DNA of 64,000 nucleotides from Pseudomonadota bacterium (GTDB lineage Bacteria > Desulfobacterota > Desulfobacteria > Desulfobacterales > JAHIVH01): positions 62,001 through 126,000 of the forward strand of contig JAHIVH010000073.1 in assembly GCA_018816735.1 (NCBI GenBank). The letters are read 5' to 3'. A model generated the notes under the pieces. That model searched no databases, had not been told where the DNA came from, and was given only the letters and a program-made list of their open reading frames with translations. The stretch's first letter is position 1. Each line of letters begins with the position of its first letter. The position numbers and the translations under genes were made by a program. Shown here one piece after another: positions 8,595 through 18,391 of this stretch.

Positions 8595-9404
8595 TTATGC
8601 CATCACTGCTTTATTGATGGCTTTCAGCTTTTCAAGAAGTTTTTGTGTTTCATCAAGCCTAAGCGAGTTCGGGCCATCACAGAGTGCTTTTTCCGGTTCT
8701 TTGTGAACTTCAATGAAAATCCCGTCTACACCTGCGGCAATTGCGGCTTTCGCCAGTATGGGCGCAAACTCTCTCTGGCCACCTGAACTTGATCCGATGC
8801 CACCCGGCAGCTGCACACTATGGGTCGCATCAAAAATAATCGGATAACCGGATTGCTGCATGATACTGATACCTCGAAAATCAACAACCAGATTATTATA
8901 GCCAAACTGGACCCCACGTTCTGTGATCATGATACGATTGTTGCCAGTGGAAATAAATTTGTGAATGATATTCTTGACATCCCATGGTGCCAGAAACTGG
9001 CCTTTTTTGATGTTAACCGGTTTTCCGGTGCCTGCTGCCTCTAATATTAAATCGGTCTGTCGACATAAAAAAGCAGGAATTTGAATGATATCAAGAGTTT
9101 TTGATGCCATATGTACTTCTTCAATGGTATGGACGTCAGAAAGAATCTTGACGTCTAATTCTGCCTTAATTGTTTCCAGAATTTTTAGGCCTTCTTCGAT
9201 ACCCGGTCCTCTGAATGAATTCAGTGATGTCCGGTTTGCCTTGTCATAAGATGCCTTGAATATAAATGGAATGTTAAGGTCCAGCGTGATGTCTTTCAGG
9301 CGGGATGCAATTTCAAATGTGGTTGAATAATCTTCGATCACACAGGGACCTGCTATCAGAAAAAAACCTCTTTTTTTATCAATAGAAAGTTTTCCGATTT
9401 TCAT
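8595..9404 (-). CDS. kdsA: 2-dehydro-3-deoxyphosphooctonate aldolase (Kdo-8-P synthase)
   Basis: A 269-residue class I DAHP/KDO8P synthase family enzyme that condenses arabinose-5-P and PEP. Recognisable motifs are FLIAGPCVIED near the start, FKASYDKANRTS (about 49-60) for PEP binding, and DATHSVQLPGG in the second half. It is the first gene of the leftward kdsA-kdsC-lptCAB-rpoN block and lies 72 bp before kdsC. GGAGAGGAAAA precedes the ATG. Confidence 0.96.
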   Translation of the reverse strand: MKIGKLSIDKKRGFFLIAGPCVIEDYSTTFEIASRLKDITLDLNIPFIFKASYDKANRTSLNSFRGPGIEEGLKILETIKAELDVKILSDVHTIEEVHMASKTLDIIQIPAFLCRQTDLILEAAGTGKPVNIKKGQFLAPWDVKNIIHKFISTGNNRIMITERGVQFGYNNLVVDFRGISIMQQSGYPIIFDATHSVQLPGGIGSSSGGQREFAPILAKAAIAAGVDGIFIEVHKEPEKALCDGPNSLRLDETQKLLEKLKAINKAVMA

Positions 9405-9537
9405 GCTTTATTTTTCCTCTCCGGTTCCGTTATAACATGCCATGATTTTTAACTGATCTTTCACAGGGTCTATCCTCTGCATTGATAAAAGTCAAGAAAC
9501 GAAAACTTCACCTTGATTACTGTGTTTATTACTGTTA

Positions 9538-9565
9538 TTGACCATATAAAATTTAAGGTTATAAT
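9538..9565 (+). promoter_or_regulatory. sigma-70-type promoter ahead of the M23 peptidase gene
   Basis: TTGACC (9538-9543), a 16-nt spacer, then a perfect TATAAT (9560-9565), giving a predicted start near 9572 and a 5' leader of about 48 nt before the ATG at 9620. It is the most likely driver of the rightward peptidase-lepB-pyrB-pyrC run. Confidence 0.55.
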
Positions 9566-9619
9566 GAAAGCCATAATTGACAGACAGACTGTTATCAGAC
9601 ATAACATTAGAAGGAATTC

Positions 9620-11020
9620 ATGAAACCCAGGCCCCCCCAGACCAACAAAAAAACGAAATGGTTAATTTTATTCATTATTGTAATTGTTATTATTCCCCTG
9701 GCAGGCATTTTTTTTCTTCGTTTTGAAAGCACCACACCCGTTGTCCATCTGGATATCCCCCAGACACCTGTTGGCGCTTCCTTTTGGATCAAGGGTGCCA
9801 TAACAGATAACAAAACAGGTTTAAAAAAAATATGGATGGGACTCCTGCAAGACGGTAAGGAAGAAACTGTTTTAATGGACGAGGACTATCCTGCCGGACC
9901 TGTCTACAAAGGTGGGAAACTCCTGCATAAGGAGATTGATATTTTAGTTGAACCCAAGCACTTGGGCTTAAAGGACGGAACCGTTACCTTGAGAATTGTG
10001 GTTATTGATTTTTCATGGCGGAACTGGGGCAGTGGGAACAAAATTTATACGGAGAAGTTGCTGACCATTGACACGACACCACCGGAAATTGATATGTTGT
10101 CAAAAACGCATAATGTCACCCAGGGCGGTAGCGGCCTTGCGATTTACAGAGTAAATGAAAAAGATACAAAAAATGGTGTATATGTGCAAGACAAGTTCTA
10201 TCCGGGATATTCAGGTTATTTTGGCGACGATACTATTTATTTGTGTTTTTTTTCTGTTGCCCCTGACCAGGATCGCAATATGTCTATTTATGTATCGGCC
10301 AGCGATGCCGCTGACAATAAAGCAAGAGCAGGCTTTTCATATTACATCAGAAAAAGAAATTACAAAAAGGATCAGATCATTGTTTCCGATCAATTCCTGA
10401 ACTGGAAAATGCCGGAGTTTGATACAACTGAATTTGGCGTGCCGGAAGAATCCGGGATTGACAAGTTTTTGGCAGTTAATGAAAAGCTCCGCAAGAAAAA
10501 TGCCCAACAGATTACCGCCCCCGGAGCCCACCCGGAGAAAAAAATGTATTGGGTGGGATCATTTGGCCGTTTGCCTCAATCGGCAACACGAGCAACATTT
10601 GCAGACTACAGGAGCTATACATATAAAGAAAAAACAGTCGATCATCAGTTCCATATGGGAATCGATCTTGCTTCCATAAAAGGATCAGAGGTTCCGGCAG
10701 CAAATTCAGGCAAGGTCGCGTTGACAGAAAATATCGGCATTTATGGAAAGACAGTTGTTCTGGACCATGGATTTGGATTATTCAGTGTGTATTCTCATTT
10801 AAGTCAGATAGATACATCTCCTGGTAGCCTTGTTGCCAAGGATGAAATTTTAGGACGTACAGGAACAACTGGCCTGGCTGTGGGTGATCATCTCCATTTC
10901 AGCATGTTTGTCCATGATACATTTGTAAATCCTATAGAATGGTGGGATGCTGAATGGATAAAGAATAATATTACGTCAAAGCTTGAAGATGTGAAAAACT
11001 TGACGAAAAATGTGCAATAA
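9620..11020 (+). CDS. membrane-anchored M23 (LytM-type) peptidase
   Basis: A 466-residue protein with an N-terminal membrane anchor (about residues 15-35, LILFIIVIVIIPLAGIFFL) and a long periplasmic middle part of beta-rich segments (about 40-300). A C-terminal peptidase_M23 domain (about 340-445) carries the zinc ligands H345 and D349 in HMGID and the HLH motif H424-H426. It should cleave peptidoglycan cross-bridges or stem peptides during wall growth. AGAAGGAATTC precedes the ATG. lepB follows 12 bp later. Confidence 0.9.
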   Translation: MKPRPPQTNKKTKWLILFIIVIVIIPLAGIFFLRFESTTPVVHLDIPQTPVGASFWIKGAITDNKTGLKKIWMGLLQDGKEETVLMDEDYPAGPVYKGGKLLHKEIDILVEPKHLGLKDGTVTLRIVVIDFSWRNWGSGNKIYTEKLLTIDTTPPEIDMLSKTHNVTQGGSGLAIYRVNEKDTKNGVYVQDKFYPGYSGYFGDDTIYLCFFSVAPDQDRNMSIYVSASDAADNKARAGFSYYIRKRNYKKDQIIVSDQFLNWKMPEFDTTEFGVPEESGIDKFLAVNEKLRKKNAQQITAPGAHPEKKMYWVGSFGRLPQSATRATFADYRSYTYKEKTVDHQFHMGIDLASIKGSEVPAANSGKVALTENIGIYGKTVVLDHGFGLFSVYSHLSQIDTSPGSLVAKDEILGRTGTTGLAVGDHLHFSMFVHDTFVNPIEWWDAEWIKNNITSKLEDVKNLTKNVQ

Positions 11021-11032
11021 GGACCACGCCAT

Positions 11033-11689
11033 TTGAAAAAAGATACTCAGAACAAACCAACAGAAACCTCTGAACCCTATTATCCCCAAAGCAGTCTTCG
11101 TGAAAATATTGAAGCCATCATTATTGCCGTCATTCTGGCAATGTTTATCCGGACGTTCATTATACAGGCATTTAAAATTCCATCGGGCTCGATGAAGGAA
11201 ACCCTGCAGATAGGCGATCATATCCTTGTCAACAAATTTATATATGGCGTTAAAATTCCATTTTTTAACATCAGCCTTATTCCTGTAACCGATCCTGAAC
11301 GGGAAGATGTTATTGTTTTTAAATATCCTGAAGATCCCAGTAAAGATTTCATAAAAAGAGTGGTCGGTATTTCCGGGGATGTGATTGAAGTCAAGAACAA
11401 GGAACTCTATGTGAATAATGAGATTCAGGCAAACAAACCCTATGTGATTCATTCAGATTCACGAATTTTTCCTTCAAAACTGGCAAACCGGGATAATTTC
11501 GGACCATTTACAGTACCTGAGAACTCATTGTTTGTGATGGGGGATAACAGAGATAACAGCCATGACAGCAGGTTTTGGGGTGTTGTGAATTTAAAAGCCG
11601 TGAAAGGAAAAGCGTTTATCATCTATTGGTCCTGGGATAGCCGCAATTTCGGTGTCAGATGGGGGCGGCTGGGACATTTAATTCGTTAA
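11033..11689 (+). CDS. lepB: signal peptidase I
   Basis: A 218-residue signal peptidase I. One N-terminal transmembrane helix (about 26-44) precedes the catalytic domain. The nucleophile S53 lies in KIPSGSM and the general base K108 in KDFIKRVVG; the later box FVMGDNRDNSHDSR is also present. It releases exported proteins on the periplasmic face. A TTG start follows AAGGA at the right distance. Confidence 0.96.
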   Translation: MKKDTQNKPTETSEPYYPQSSLRENIEAIIIAVILAMFIRTFIIQAFKIPSGSMKETLQIGDHILVNKFIYGVKIPFFNISLIPVTDPEREDVIVFKYPEDPSKDFIKRVVGISGDVIEVKNKELYVNNEIQANKPYVIHSDSRIFPSKLANRDNFGPFTVPENSLFVMGDNRDNSHDSRFWGVVNLKAVKGKAFIIYWSWDSRNFGVRWGRLGHLIR

Positions 11690-11755
11690 AACCGTCTTTC
11701 TCAGATAAAAAGACCCAACCCAATTTACATGTGACGAAGAAAGATCAGGGGGAGC

Positions 11756-12694
11756 ATGCAGTTTGTAAAAAAAGATATCCTGGATATGGCGTCTCTTTCT
11801 GTTGAAGAAATTACTCTGATTCTGGATACTGCAGACAGAATGAAAGAAATTTCAGAAAGGCCCATCAAAAAAGTGCCTGTGTTAAGGGGAAAGACAATCG
11901 TACTCTTTTTTCATGAACCCAGCACCAGAACAAAGTTGTCCTTTGATATCGCAGCCAAGCGACTGAGTGCGGACTGCATTTCCATTACTGCCAGTTCAAG
12001 CAGTATGGTCAAAGGGGAAACCCTTATCGACACGGCAAAAAACATCGAGGCGATGAAACCGGATATTCTTGTATTACGGCATGCGTCATCAGGTGCGCCC
12101 TACATGCTGTCAAAAGTGTTAAAGGCTTCAGTTATCAATGCAGGTGATGGCATGCATGAGCATCCGTCTCAAGCGCTTCTGGATATGATGACGATAAGGG
12201 AGAAAAAGGGAAGCATACAAGGGCTGCGCATTGTGATTGTCGGTGATATTGCTCATAGCAGAGTGGCGAGATCAAATATTTCCGGGCTTACCAAAATGGG
12301 CGCAGAAGTTATTGTATCCGGCCCACCGACCATGATTCCATCAGGCATAGAAGACTATGGTATTACGGTGAATACAAATATGGAAGATGCCATAGCAGAT
12401 GCAGATGTTATCATGATGCTGAGAATTCAGAAAGAACGGCAGACCCATTTTCTTTTTCCTTCTGAAAGGGAATACGCAAAGGTCTTCGGATTGAACAGGG
12501 AAAGGGTCTCAACAGCCAAAAAAGATGTTCTGATTATGCATCCCGGACCCATCAACAGAGGTGTCGAAATGTCACATGAGGTGGCGGACGGGCCGTATTC
12601 CATTATACTTGATCAGGTGACAAACGGTGTTGCTTTGAGAATGGCACTTTTTTATCTGCTGGCAGGAGGTGCAAAAAATGTTGATACGGATTAA
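11756..12694 (+). CDS. pyrB: aspartate carbamoyltransferase catalytic subunit
   Basis: A 312-residue ATCase that makes carbamoyl aspartate in pyrimidine synthesis. The carbamoyl-phosphate site [11 protein letters not shown] (from about residue 52), [10 protein letters not shown] and the aspartate-side motif MHPGPINRG are all intact. No pyrI regulatory chain is adjacent; instead pyrC overlaps the 3' end by 17 bp, the arrangement seen where ATCase associates with a DHOase-type protein. A GGGGGAG ribosome site precedes the ATG. Confidence 0.97.
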   Translation: MQFVKKDILDMASLSVEEITLILDTADRMKEISERPIKKVPVLRGKTIVLFFHEPSTRTKLSFDIAAKRLSADCISITASSSSMVKGETLIDTAKNIEAMKPDILVLRHASSGAPYMLSKVLKASVINAGDGMHEHPSQALLDMMTIREKKGSIQGLRIVIVGDIAHSRVARSNISGLTKMGAEVIVSGPPTMIPSGIEDYGITVNTNMEDAIADADVIMMLRIQKERQTHFLFPSEREYAKVFGLNRERVSTAKKDVLIMHPGPINRGVEMSHEVADGPYSIILDQVTNGVALRMALFYLLAGGAKNVDTD

Positions 12695-13976
12695 AGGCGG
12701 GCATGTTATTGATCCAGGGAACCTCGATTCGGTGGCAGATATTATTGTAAAGGACGACAGGATCGTTGAAATCATAAAACGGTCTGATGCCAAACGAACA
12801 ACCGAATCGCACAGGGATGTGCCATATGATCATGATATAGACGCCACAGGAAAAATTGTTGTACCCGGTCTGATTGACATGCATGTTCATCTTCGGGAAC
12901 CCGGTCATGAATATAAGGAAACCATCGAAACCGGATGCCGCGCGGCTGTTACCGGCGGGTTTACGGCTGTCTGTTCCATGCCGAATACGTCTCCTGTGAA
13001 TGACAGCAGTCAGGTCACGGAGTTTATTATTTCAAAAGCCAAAAAAGCGGGATTGGCAAGAGTGTATCCTGTGGCAGCCATCAGTCCGGGTTTGCAGGGA
13101 AAAGGACTTTCCGAGTATGGAGAACTGAAACAGGCCGGTGCCGTAGCCATATCAGATGATGGCAAGCCTGTTGTCAACAGTCAATTGATGCGGCGAGCCA
13201 TGGAATATGCAAAACGGTTTAACCTGCTTGTCATTTCGCATTGTGAAGATCCGGAGCTGGCATCAGATGGCGCCATGAATGAAGGCATTGTTTCGACGCG
13301 TCTGGGATTGGCAGGCATACCCAATGCCGCGGAAAGTATTATGGTTATGCGCGACATCGCCATTTGTGAATTGACCAAATCCTCCCTTCATATTGCCCAT
13401 GTCAGCACGGAAGAATCCGTGAATGCCATAAGAAAAGCAAAAAAAAGAGGTATTCATGTGTCCGCAGAGACCGCACCCCATTATTTTACGCTCACAGACA
13501 CGGCCGTTTTAAAATACAATACACACGCAAAAATGAACCCGCCTTTAAGGGGCGAAAAGGACAGGCAGGCGATTCTGGAAGGACTCTCGGATGGCACCAT
13601 AGATGCTATTGCCACTGACCATGCCCCTCACGCGGTCCTTGAAAAAAAAGTTGAATTTGACAAAGCCCTGAATGGTATTGTGGGACTTGAAACATCTCTT
13701 TCCTTAAGCCTTGATCTTGTTAGACAGGGCGTTCTCTCCCTTTCAGGCCTGATTGAAAAAATGTCCAAAACCCCGGCAAGGCTTATTGGCGTCCGTAATG
13801 ATTTTGTCGTTGGGAATACGGCCGATATCACCATTATTGACAAAGAAGCTTCATTTACCGTCAATCCCGATTTTTTTCATTCTCTGGGCAGAAACACACC
13901 TTTTGCCGGATGGGAGCTTAAAGGCAAAGCAATGCTAACCATGGTTGGCGGCAAGATTGTGCATATATCCTCTTGA
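12678..13976 (+). CDS. pyrC: dihydroorotase, class I
   Basis: A 432-residue amidohydrolase that cyclises carbamoyl aspartate to dihydroorotate. The metal-binding [10 protein letters not shown] motif, the PHYFTLTD histidine region and the catalytic aspartate in ATDHAPH mark a class I, likely active, enzyme rather than an inactive PyrC-like partner. The ATG is preceded by AGGAGGT; an in-frame GTG 9 bp upstream overlaps that site and is unlikely. It is translationally coupled to pyrB. Confidence 0.95.
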   Translation: MLIRIKGGHVIDPGNLDSVADIIVKDDRIVEIIKRSDAKRTTESHRDVPYDHDIDATGKIVVPGLIDMHVHLREPGHEYKETIETGCRAAVTGGFTAVCSMPNTSPVNDSSQVTEFIISKAKKAGLARVYPVAAISPGLQGKGLSEYGELKQAGAVAISDDGKPVVNSQLMRRAMEYAKRFNLLVISHCEDPELASDGAMNEGIVSTRLGLAGIPNAAESIMVMRDIAICELTKSSLHIAHVSTEESVNAIRKAKKRGIHVSAETAPHYFTLTDTAVLKYNTHAKMNPPLRGEKDRQAILEGLSDGTIDAIATDHAPHAVLEKKVEFDKALNGIVGLETSLSLSLDLVRQGVLSLSGLIEKMSKTPARLIGVRNDFVVGNTADITIIDKEASFTVNPDFFHSLGRNTPFAGWELKGKAMLTMVGGKIVHISS

Positions 13977-13992
13977 AAATTGAACAGATACC

Positions 13993-15393
13993 ATGACCCA
14001 TTCACCAGACAGAAAGAAAATTCTTATTTGTGATGATGAAGAAAGCATGCTTGAAGTCCTTGAATTCATGCTGTCCAGGGAAGGGTATGCGGTGACTTGT
14101 GCTGAAAGTGGCCTATCTGCCGTATCTCTTCTTGAAAAAAACAACTATGACCTTATCCTTACGGATATCAGGCTGGGGGATATTACCGGGATAGAAGTAT
14201 TAAGGGCATCCAAAAAGAGTAGTCCGGACACACCGGTCATCATGATATCCGCATATGCGACGACAGAGACTGCTGTTACTGCCATGAATGACGGGGCGTA
14301 TGATTTTGTGCCTAAACCCTTTGACAATAAGGAACTGTTACAAACCGTCCAGAACGCGATTCATTTGAAATCTGTCGAACGTGAAAAAACGATTCTGGGC
14401 GATGAATTAAAGAAAACCCTGCATTTTGGAAGGATTGTCGGGAACAGTCCCAAAATGAAGAAAATTTTTGAGATGGTGGTTCAGGTTGCCAAAACCAAAA
14501 CCAATGTTCTTATAACTGGTGAAAGTGGTACGGGAAAAGAACTGATCGCAAGATCGATTCATGATTTGAGTGACCGGAAGGATTTCCCCTTTGTGGTTGT
14601 CAATTGCGGTGGTATTCCCGAAACCCTGATGGAAAGTGAATTTTTCGGTCATAAAAAAGGCGCGTTTACAGGTGCGTCAACAGATAAAAAAGGTTTTTTT
14701 GAGGTGGCCCATAAAGGAACGATTTTTCTTGATGAAATCGGTGAACTTCCTATGGGGCTCCAGGTCAAGCTTTTGCGGGCTGTTCAGCAAAGAGTGTTCA
14801 TGGCGGTCGGGGGCACCGCAGATATCAGCGTGGATATCAGAATTATCAGCGCAACCAATAAGAATCTTGAAAAAGAAGTGATCAATGGCAATTTCCGGGA
14901 AGACCTGTTTTACAGGCTGAATGTGATTGAACTCAGGCTCCCGGCACTTCGGGAAAGAAAAGACGATTTAAGGGTTCTGGCGCAGCATTTTGTGGAAAAA
15001 TACTCTAAAGAAATGGGTAAGGACGTGGTTAAAATTTCATCCTATGCCATTGATTTATTGAGCAATTACGATTTCCCTGGAAATATACGGGAACTTGAGA
15101 ATTTGATTGAGCGCAGTGTGGCGCTTTCGACAACCAATATTATTCTGCCGGAAAGTCTTTCCATTTCAACCCATAAAAGACGGTGGATAGAAGGCGTTTC
15201 AGGAAAGCGGTTTGATCTGGATGACGTTTCCCATGGTGTATCGCTGGATGATATCCTTGAAGACATTGAACGCGCTTATTTTAAAAAAGCATTGGAATGC
15301 TCAAACGGACATAAAAAAGAAGCTGCCAGGCTTCTGGGCCTGACCTTTCGTTCGTTTCGGTATAAATTGGGAAAACTGGGGATCGATAACTGA
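13993..15393 (+). CDS. sigma-54-dependent response regulator (NtrC/PilR type)
   Basis: A 466-residue enhancer-binding protein. An N-terminal receiver has phospho-acceptor D58 in [10 protein letters not shown]. The central AAA+ domain has Walker A GESGTGKE at 176-183 and the sigma-54-contact loop GAFTGA at 223-228. A C-terminal Fis-type HTH is visible in [19 protein letters not shown]. No histidine kinase gene is adjacent, so the partner is encoded elsewhere. A role as PilR for the pilin promoter at 31.1 kb is attractive but is only inference. The gene starts 16 bp after pyrC. Confidence 0.93.
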   Translation: MTHSPDRKKILICDDEESMLEVLEFMLSREGYAVTCAESGLSAVSLLEKNNYDLILTDIRLGDITGIEVLRASKKSSPDTPVIMISAYATTETAVTAMNDGAYDFVPKPFDNKELLQTVQNAIHLKSVEREKTILGDELKKTLHFGRIVGNSPKMKKIFEMVVQVAKTKTNVLITGESGTGKELIARSIHDLSDRKDFPFVVVNCGGIPETLMESEFFGHKKGAFTGASTDKKGFFEVAHKGTIFLDEIGELPMGLQVKLLRAVQQRVFMAVGGTADISVDIRIISATNKNLEKEVINGNFREDLFYRLNVIELRLPALRERKDDLRVLAQHFVEKYSKEMGKDVVKISSYAIDLLSNYDFPGNIRELENLIERSVALSTTNIILPESLSISTHKRRWIEGVSGKRFDLDDVSHGVSLDDILEDIERAYFKKALECSNGHKKEAARLLGLTFRSFRYKLGKLGIDN

Positions 15394-15467
15394 GATTCAA
15401 ACACGATCACCCCATATTTTATTTGAGCACATTATTGCCATTCTTGTTGTGATCAGGGAACGTGTTG

Positions 15468-16340
15468 ATGACGGACATGAAAAATGTGTCGGTAATCATT
15501 CCGGCATACAATGAAGAAACTACCATAGGCAAGCTCATCCTGAGGATAAAAACACTCTATCCGCATATCGATATTATTGTGGTCAATGACGGTTCTTCAG
15601 ATGATACTGGAAAAGAAGCGGAAAAAGCCGGCGCCAGAGTGTTTTCCCATCCCTACAATCTTGGAAATGGTGCTTCCGTCAAAACCGGTATCAGAGCTGC
15701 TAAAGGTGATTTTCTGGTGTTTATGGACGGGGATGGCCAACATACTCCTGAAGATATAGAAAAACTGTTAGCCTATCTGCCTGATTACGATATGGTCGTG
15801 GGGGAAAGAACACTGAAAGGGCAGGCTTCTTTTCAGCGCGCTTTCGGGAATAAGATTTTCAACCTTCTGGCGTCCTATGTGGCCAAATTCAAGATCAGGG
15901 ATCTCACCTCCGGATTCAGGGCAGTCAAGACAGAAGTGGCCAGAAGGTTTTTATATCTTCTGCCCAATACCTATTCATACCCGACGACCTCCACACTGAG
16001 TGTGTTGAGAAGCGGTCGATCCATCAAGTATGTGCCGATTGAGACCGAAAAGAGACAGGGGGGCAAGAGCAATATAAGGATCGTTAATGATGGTGTCCGT
16101 TTTTTAATGATCATCATCAAAATCTGCACGCTCTACTCACCGCTTCGCATTTTTCTGCCGGTCAGTATGATGCTTTTTCTATCCGGTTGGTTTTATTATC
16201 TTTACACGTTTATCACCGCACATCGGTTTACCAACATGAGTGCGCTTCTGTTTTCCACGTCCGTCATCGTTTTCATGATGGGCCTCATTTCCGAACAGAT
16301 TTGCCAAATGCGGTTCGACCGCATAGAAGATAAGTATTAG
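15468..16340 (+). CDS. GT2 glycosyltransferase, DPM/polyprenyl-phosphate sugar synthase-like, with C-terminal membrane helices
   Basis: A 290-residue GT2 enzyme. The GT-A domain (about 5-215) has VIIPAYNEE, VVNDGSSDDT and the metal-binding MDGDGQHTPED; the last 80 residues hold two membrane helices. This architecture is that of dolichyl/undecaprenyl-phosphate mannosyl- or glucosyl-transferases, which load one sugar onto a lipid carrier. The ATG has AGGGA 8 nt upstream; a GTG slightly earlier lacks that spacing. It opens the glycan region and may supply a donor for the GT-C enzymes further right (inference). Confidence 0.87.
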   Translation: MTDMKNVSVIIPAYNEETTIGKLILRIKTLYPHIDIIVVNDGSSDDTGKEAEKAGARVFSHPYNLGNGASVKTGIRAAKGDFLVFMDGDGQHTPEDIEKLLAYLPDYDMVVGERTLKGQASFQRAFGNKIFNLLASYVAKFKIRDLTSGFRAVKTEVARRFLYLLPNTYSYPTTSTLSVLRSGRSIKYVPIETEKRQGGKSNIRIVNDGVRFLMIIIKICTLYSPLRIFLPVSMMLFLSGWFYYLYTFITAHRFTNMSALLFSTSVIVFMMGLISEQICQMRFDRIEDKY

Positions 16341-16374
16341 AGTTCCTCTTTTATAATGCTTATTGGAGAAAAAT

Positions 16375-17139
16375 ATGACGTTGCGTCAATATGTTCGTAG
16401 AGTGAAAAATAGGGTCTTTTTAACAATATTCCAACTTCAAAATAGCAAAAAAGATCAATTTGAGTGTCCTGTTTGTGGCTACTGCGGTCCCTTCATGGAT
16501 GTCGTTCCCTCTACGGGTCTCAGAAAGCATGCGAAATGTCCGAAGTGTAATGCACAAGAGAGACATCGAATTCAATTTGTCGTTTTGAATGACGTCTTGA
16601 AAGATATGGCAACTAACAAAATGGCGATGCTTCACTTTGCTCCTGAATCCTTTTTTAAATATTATTTTTCAGAAAGGTTTGGCCAATATGAAACTGCGGA
16701 CTTGAATATGAAGGGTGTCGATCACCAAGTTGATCTTCAGCGACTTCCATTCGATGACGACAGTTATGATTTTCTCTTTGCTTCACATGTGCTAGAACAT
16801 GTCCCTGATGATGAAAAGGCAATTTCAGAAATACGCAGAATCCTTAAACCTAAAGGCATAGCCATTCTTCCCGTTCCAATACTTTCGGAAAAAACAATTG
16901 AATATCCTGAACCCAACCCGTATGAAGCTTATCATGTTCGAGCACCAGGATTTGACTATTTTATGAGATATGAACGTTATTTTTCTAAAGTAGAAAGATA
17001 TAGTTCTGATTCACTGCCGAAGAAATATCAACTATTTGTTTTTGAAGACAGGCGTCATTGGCCGACAAAGGAAATTCCTTTAAGGCCTTCCATGCAGGGA
17101 GATAAACACATTGATATTGTTCCTGTATGTTATGCATGA
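16375..17139 (+). CDS. zinc-ribbon class I SAM methyltransferase
   Basis: A 254-residue protein. The N-terminal segment (about residues 30-65) has two CxxC pairs, CPVC and CPKC, forming a zinc-ribbon-like knuckle. A methyltransferase_11-type domain follows, with LPFDDDSYDFLFASHVLEHVPDDE and LKPKGIAILPVP. Similar proteins occur in surface-glycan clusters and probably methylate sugars or lipid-linked intermediates; the substrate here is unknown. The ATG has GGAG 6 nt upstream. Its wording is more AT-rich than neighbouring genes, which suggests recent arrival. Confidence 0.82.
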   Translation: MTLRQYVRRVKNRVFLTIFQLQNSKKDQFECPVCGYCGPFMDVVPSTGLRKHAKCPKCNAQERHRIQFVVLNDVLKDMATNKMAMLHFAPESFFKYYFSERFGQYETADLNMKGVDHQVDLQRLPFDDDSYDFLFASHVLEHVPDDEKAISEIRRILKPKGIAILPVPILSEKTIEYPEPNPYEAYHVRAPGFDYFMRYERYFSKVERYSSDSLPKKYQLFVFEDRRHWPTKEIPLRPSMQGDKHIDIVPVCYA

Positions 17140-17161
17140 GTTGTAACCAGGGAGTTATGTA

Positions 17162-18391
17162 ATGAAAGTCGCGCTCTTGGCTGGGAAATTTCCTCTGTTG
17201 TCCGAAACCTTTGTGCTTAATCAGGCGGCCGGTCTTCTGGCCTGTGATGTGGAGGTTGATATCTATGCCGGCCGGCCTCCAGCGGATACGATTATCCATG
17301 AAGGTGATATATCAGCTCACCTTTATCAGGCCATCAATTATTGGCCCAACCGATTAGAAGAAATTCCATCGATTGTGCTTCGTTTGATTAAACTCCTCCT
17401 AAGTAAACGTGGTCGTATTATATTCAGCAGGATGACCACGACCCGTATCGGTAATGCACCGATAACAAAATTGGAGAGGCTTGTTATGGGGACGTTTTGC
17501 CATTATCTCCGAAGCTATGATGCCATATTAGCGCATTTCGGCCCGCTGGGTATGATTGCTGAGGAACTTCGTCGTATAGGCGCTCTTAATGGACCACTGA
17601 TAACTGTTTTTCACGGGTATGACCTCTCCGGTTTACTACAGGAGAAAGGGAAGGATTTATATGACCAGTTTCTTCAAAAGCTCGATCTGGCTCTCCCAGT
17701 CAGCGAATTTTGGCGTCAGCGTTTGATAGAATTAGGTGCAGATGAAAGTAGAACTATCGTTCACCATACAGGCATCGATTGTGAGAGATTTGTCTTTCAA
17801 GCACGATATCCAGGGACCAATGGATTGATTCAGATGATTGCTGTCGCTCGTTTGGTTGAGAAAAAAGGTCTTGAATATGCTATTCGTGCCTTTGCTAAAG
17901 TTTTTACAAAACACCCTGGTGCAAGACTATGCATTGTTGGGGACGGTCCATTACGCAGTAAACTTGAAGGTATTCGGTCCGAGGCAGGTCTTCAAGACAG
18001 CGTGCAATTTTTAGGCTGGCGAACGTCGAGCGAAGTGGTCGAGTTACTTGCAAACGCTCATATGTTGATCGCTCCCAGTGTCACGTCAGCAGATGGTGAC
18101 ATGGAGGGAATACCTGTATCTATCATGGAGGCTATGGCACAAGGATTACCAGTCGTGGCAACACAACATAGCGGTATTCCGGAATTGGTGAAAGATGGTG
18201 AGTCAGGACTTCTTGTGCCTGAGCGTGATGTGGATTCTTTGGCCGGCGCTATCGATCAAATGCTTTCATTTCCTGATCGGTGGGAATCCATGGGCAAATC
18301 TGGAAGAAAATACATCGAAGCCCATTTCAATCAATCGATACTCAATGATCGCCTTGTTGAGATTATTAGAAATCTTCATATGAAAAAGTAA
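17162..18391 (+). CDS. GT4 glycosyltransferase, WcaL/colanic-acid type
   Basis: A 409-residue GT-B glycosyltransferase. The N-terminal domain resembles WcaL/AmsK enzymes (KVALLAGKFPLLSETFVLNQ). The C-terminal GT4 domain begins near residue 220 with IAVARLVEKKGLEYAIRAF and has the E(x7)E-type motif around GIPVSIMEAMAQGLPVVAT. It should add a sugar to a growing lipid-linked glycan on the cytoplasmic side. GGGAG lies 8 nt before the ATG. Its 3' end overlaps the convergent radical-SAM gene by 26 bp, so it ends the rightward unit. Confidence 0.9.
   Translation: MKVALLAGKFPLLSETFVLNQAAGLLACDVEVDIYAGRPPADTIIHEGDISAHLYQAINYWPNRLEEIPSIVLRLIKLLLSKRGRIIFSRMTTTRIGNAPITKLERLVMGTFCHYLRSYDAILAHFGPLGMIAEELRRIGALNGPLITVFHGYDLSGLLQEKGKDLYDQFLQKLDLALPVSEFWRQRLIELGADESRTIVHHTGIDCERFVFQARYPGTNGLIQMIAVARLVEKKGLEYAIRAFAKVFTKHPGARLCIVGDGPLRSKLEGIRSEAGLQDSVQFLGWRTSSEVVELLANAHMLIAPSVTSADGDMEGIPVSIMEAMAQGLPVVATQHSGIPELVKDGESGLLVPERDVDSLAGAIDQMLSFPDRWESMGKSGRKYIEAHFNQSILNDRLVEIIRNLHMKK

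Noticed and set aside
9577..9605. TTGACA-N17-CATAAC as promoter of the M23 peptidase gene
   Set aside because: Its start would fall near 9612, inside the ribosome site of the ATG at 9620. The upstream TTGACC-N16-TATAAT fits better.
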